A stretch of DNA of 64,000 nt from Candidatus Zhuqueibacterota bacterium (GTDB lineage Bacteria; Zhuqueibacterota; Zhuqueibacteria; Oceanimicrobiales; Oceanimicrobiaceae). Every line of letters starts with the position of its first letter. Positions within the stretch are counted from its first letter, which is position 1. The translations under genes were made by a program, and so were the position numbers. A model generated the notes under the pieces. That model did no database searches. It was not told the DNA's origin and saw only the letters and a list, made by a program, of their open reading frames with translations. Of the stretch, positions 63,698 through 64,000 are shown piece by piece. The DNA is taken from NCBI GenBank assembly GCA_029261995.1, contig JAJDAF010000029.1, positions 186,001 through 250,000 on the forward strand. Direction: 5' to 3'.

Positions 63698-64000
63698 ATG
63701 ATCTACCGGCGAAAAAAACTGCAGGCGAAGACGAAAAATCCAGAGGTCAATTTCCGGCCATTTTCTGAACCAGACGCTGAGGTGTGCTTCAGGATTCGCA
63801 GCGAGGCGTTCATCCGTAAATTCTATGGTGAACTGTCTGCGGAAGCAGTAGCTGCGTGTGTAAATGCGTTCATGCCGAGGCATTACGTGGCGATGTCGAG
63901 GCGTGATACCTTTCTCATGGTGCAGTCCAACGAGCAGATTGCAGGCTTCTTCACCCTCCGTCGTCACGATACCAAAACAGCCGAAATCCCGCTCATCTAC
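63698..64000 (+). CDS. GNAT-family N-acetyltransferase, partial
   Basis: Starts at ATG 63698 and runs off the window; 101 residues are visible without a stop. The first strands and helix (NFRPFSEPDAEVCFRIRSEAF), then MVQSNEQIAGFFTLRR, follow the N-terminal half of the GNAT fold. A minus-strand open frame covering the same bases is a shadow. Substrate cannot be told from this part. Divergent from the DUF885-like gene with a short gap of 70 nt. Confidence 0.65.
   Translation, partial: MIYRRKKLQAKTKNPEVNFRPFSEPDAEVCFRIRSEAFIRKFYGELSAEAVAACVNAFMPRHYVAMSRRDTFLMVQSNEQIAGFFTLRRHDTKTAEIPLIY

Noticed and set aside
63662-63967. A 101-codon minus-strand open frame at the right edge
   Set aside because: The plus strand reads as a GNAT acetyltransferase over the same bases, which is a better match.

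Overview
The window comes from a bacterial chromosome, most likely a member of the Fibrobacteres-Chlorobi-Bacteroidetes (FCB) superphylum or a neighbouring candidate phylum of the KSB1/Calditrichota kind. The pointers are a PorV/PorQ-type outer-membrane protein next to a secreted protein with a type IX-like C-terminal sorting domain, a complete alternative complex III, TTG-N19/20-TAnnTTTG promoters (also readable as TTGnnn-N16/17-TAnnTT), and a four-helix-bundle (S23/Avd-like) gene in TTAG-rich repeats. The phylum is an inference. No rRNA, tRNA, CRISPR array, transposase or phage gene was seen.

Layout. 1-1.8 kb: the start of a secreted HExxH peptidase with a TolB-like propeller. 2.1-7.5 kb (+): a GAF-GGDEF diguanylate cyclase, an S41 processing peptidase, a tiny basic protein, a multi-spanning membrane protein and a degenerate sigma-54-type AAA+ regulator. 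7.5-18.1 kb (-): rpiA and an envelope cluster (two DUF5683-like proteins, a second HExxH/TolB/barrel protein, a small barrel, an M6-like protein without its zinc motif, and PorV). 18.6-25.3 kb (-): accB-accC-gcvH, then aceE-bcp-5'-3' exonuclease. 25.5-29.6 kb (-): porin, phosphate-binding-like protein and hybrid kinase. 30.2-32.6 kb (+): dapD, asd and a small orphan. 32.7-37.9 kb (-): glnE and glnA. 38.3-46.2 kb (-): alternative complex III genes actA to actF, with a frameshifted four-helix-bundle gene between actA and actB. 46.3-57.0 kb (-): narC-G-H-J-I plus two NarK-family transporters. 57.5-61.3 kb (-): an NtrC-type regulator and its sensor kinase. 61.5-64 kb: a HAD phosphatase, a DUF885-like lipoprotein and the start of a GNAT gene.

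How the parts work together. The nitrate block is a coherent respiratory unit. A quinol-oxidising NarGHI with chaperone NarJ, a dihaem cytochrome NarC and two transporters lies beside alternative complex III. A near-consensus -24/-12 promoter sits just upstream of narC. The adjacent two-component system has an intact NtrC-type AAA+ domain and a kinase with a four-cysteine PAS region, so sigma-54 control of nitrate respiration by a redox-sensing pair is the strongest regulatory hypothesis here. Glutamine synthetase keeps the adenylylation tyrosine and is followed by a GlnE that carries two ACT domains between its two nucleotidyltransferase halves.

Less ordinary points are the EBP-like protein without GAFTGA, the zinc-less M6 protein paired with PorV, an attenuator-like leader before porV, and an AT-rich stretch over the narK genes.
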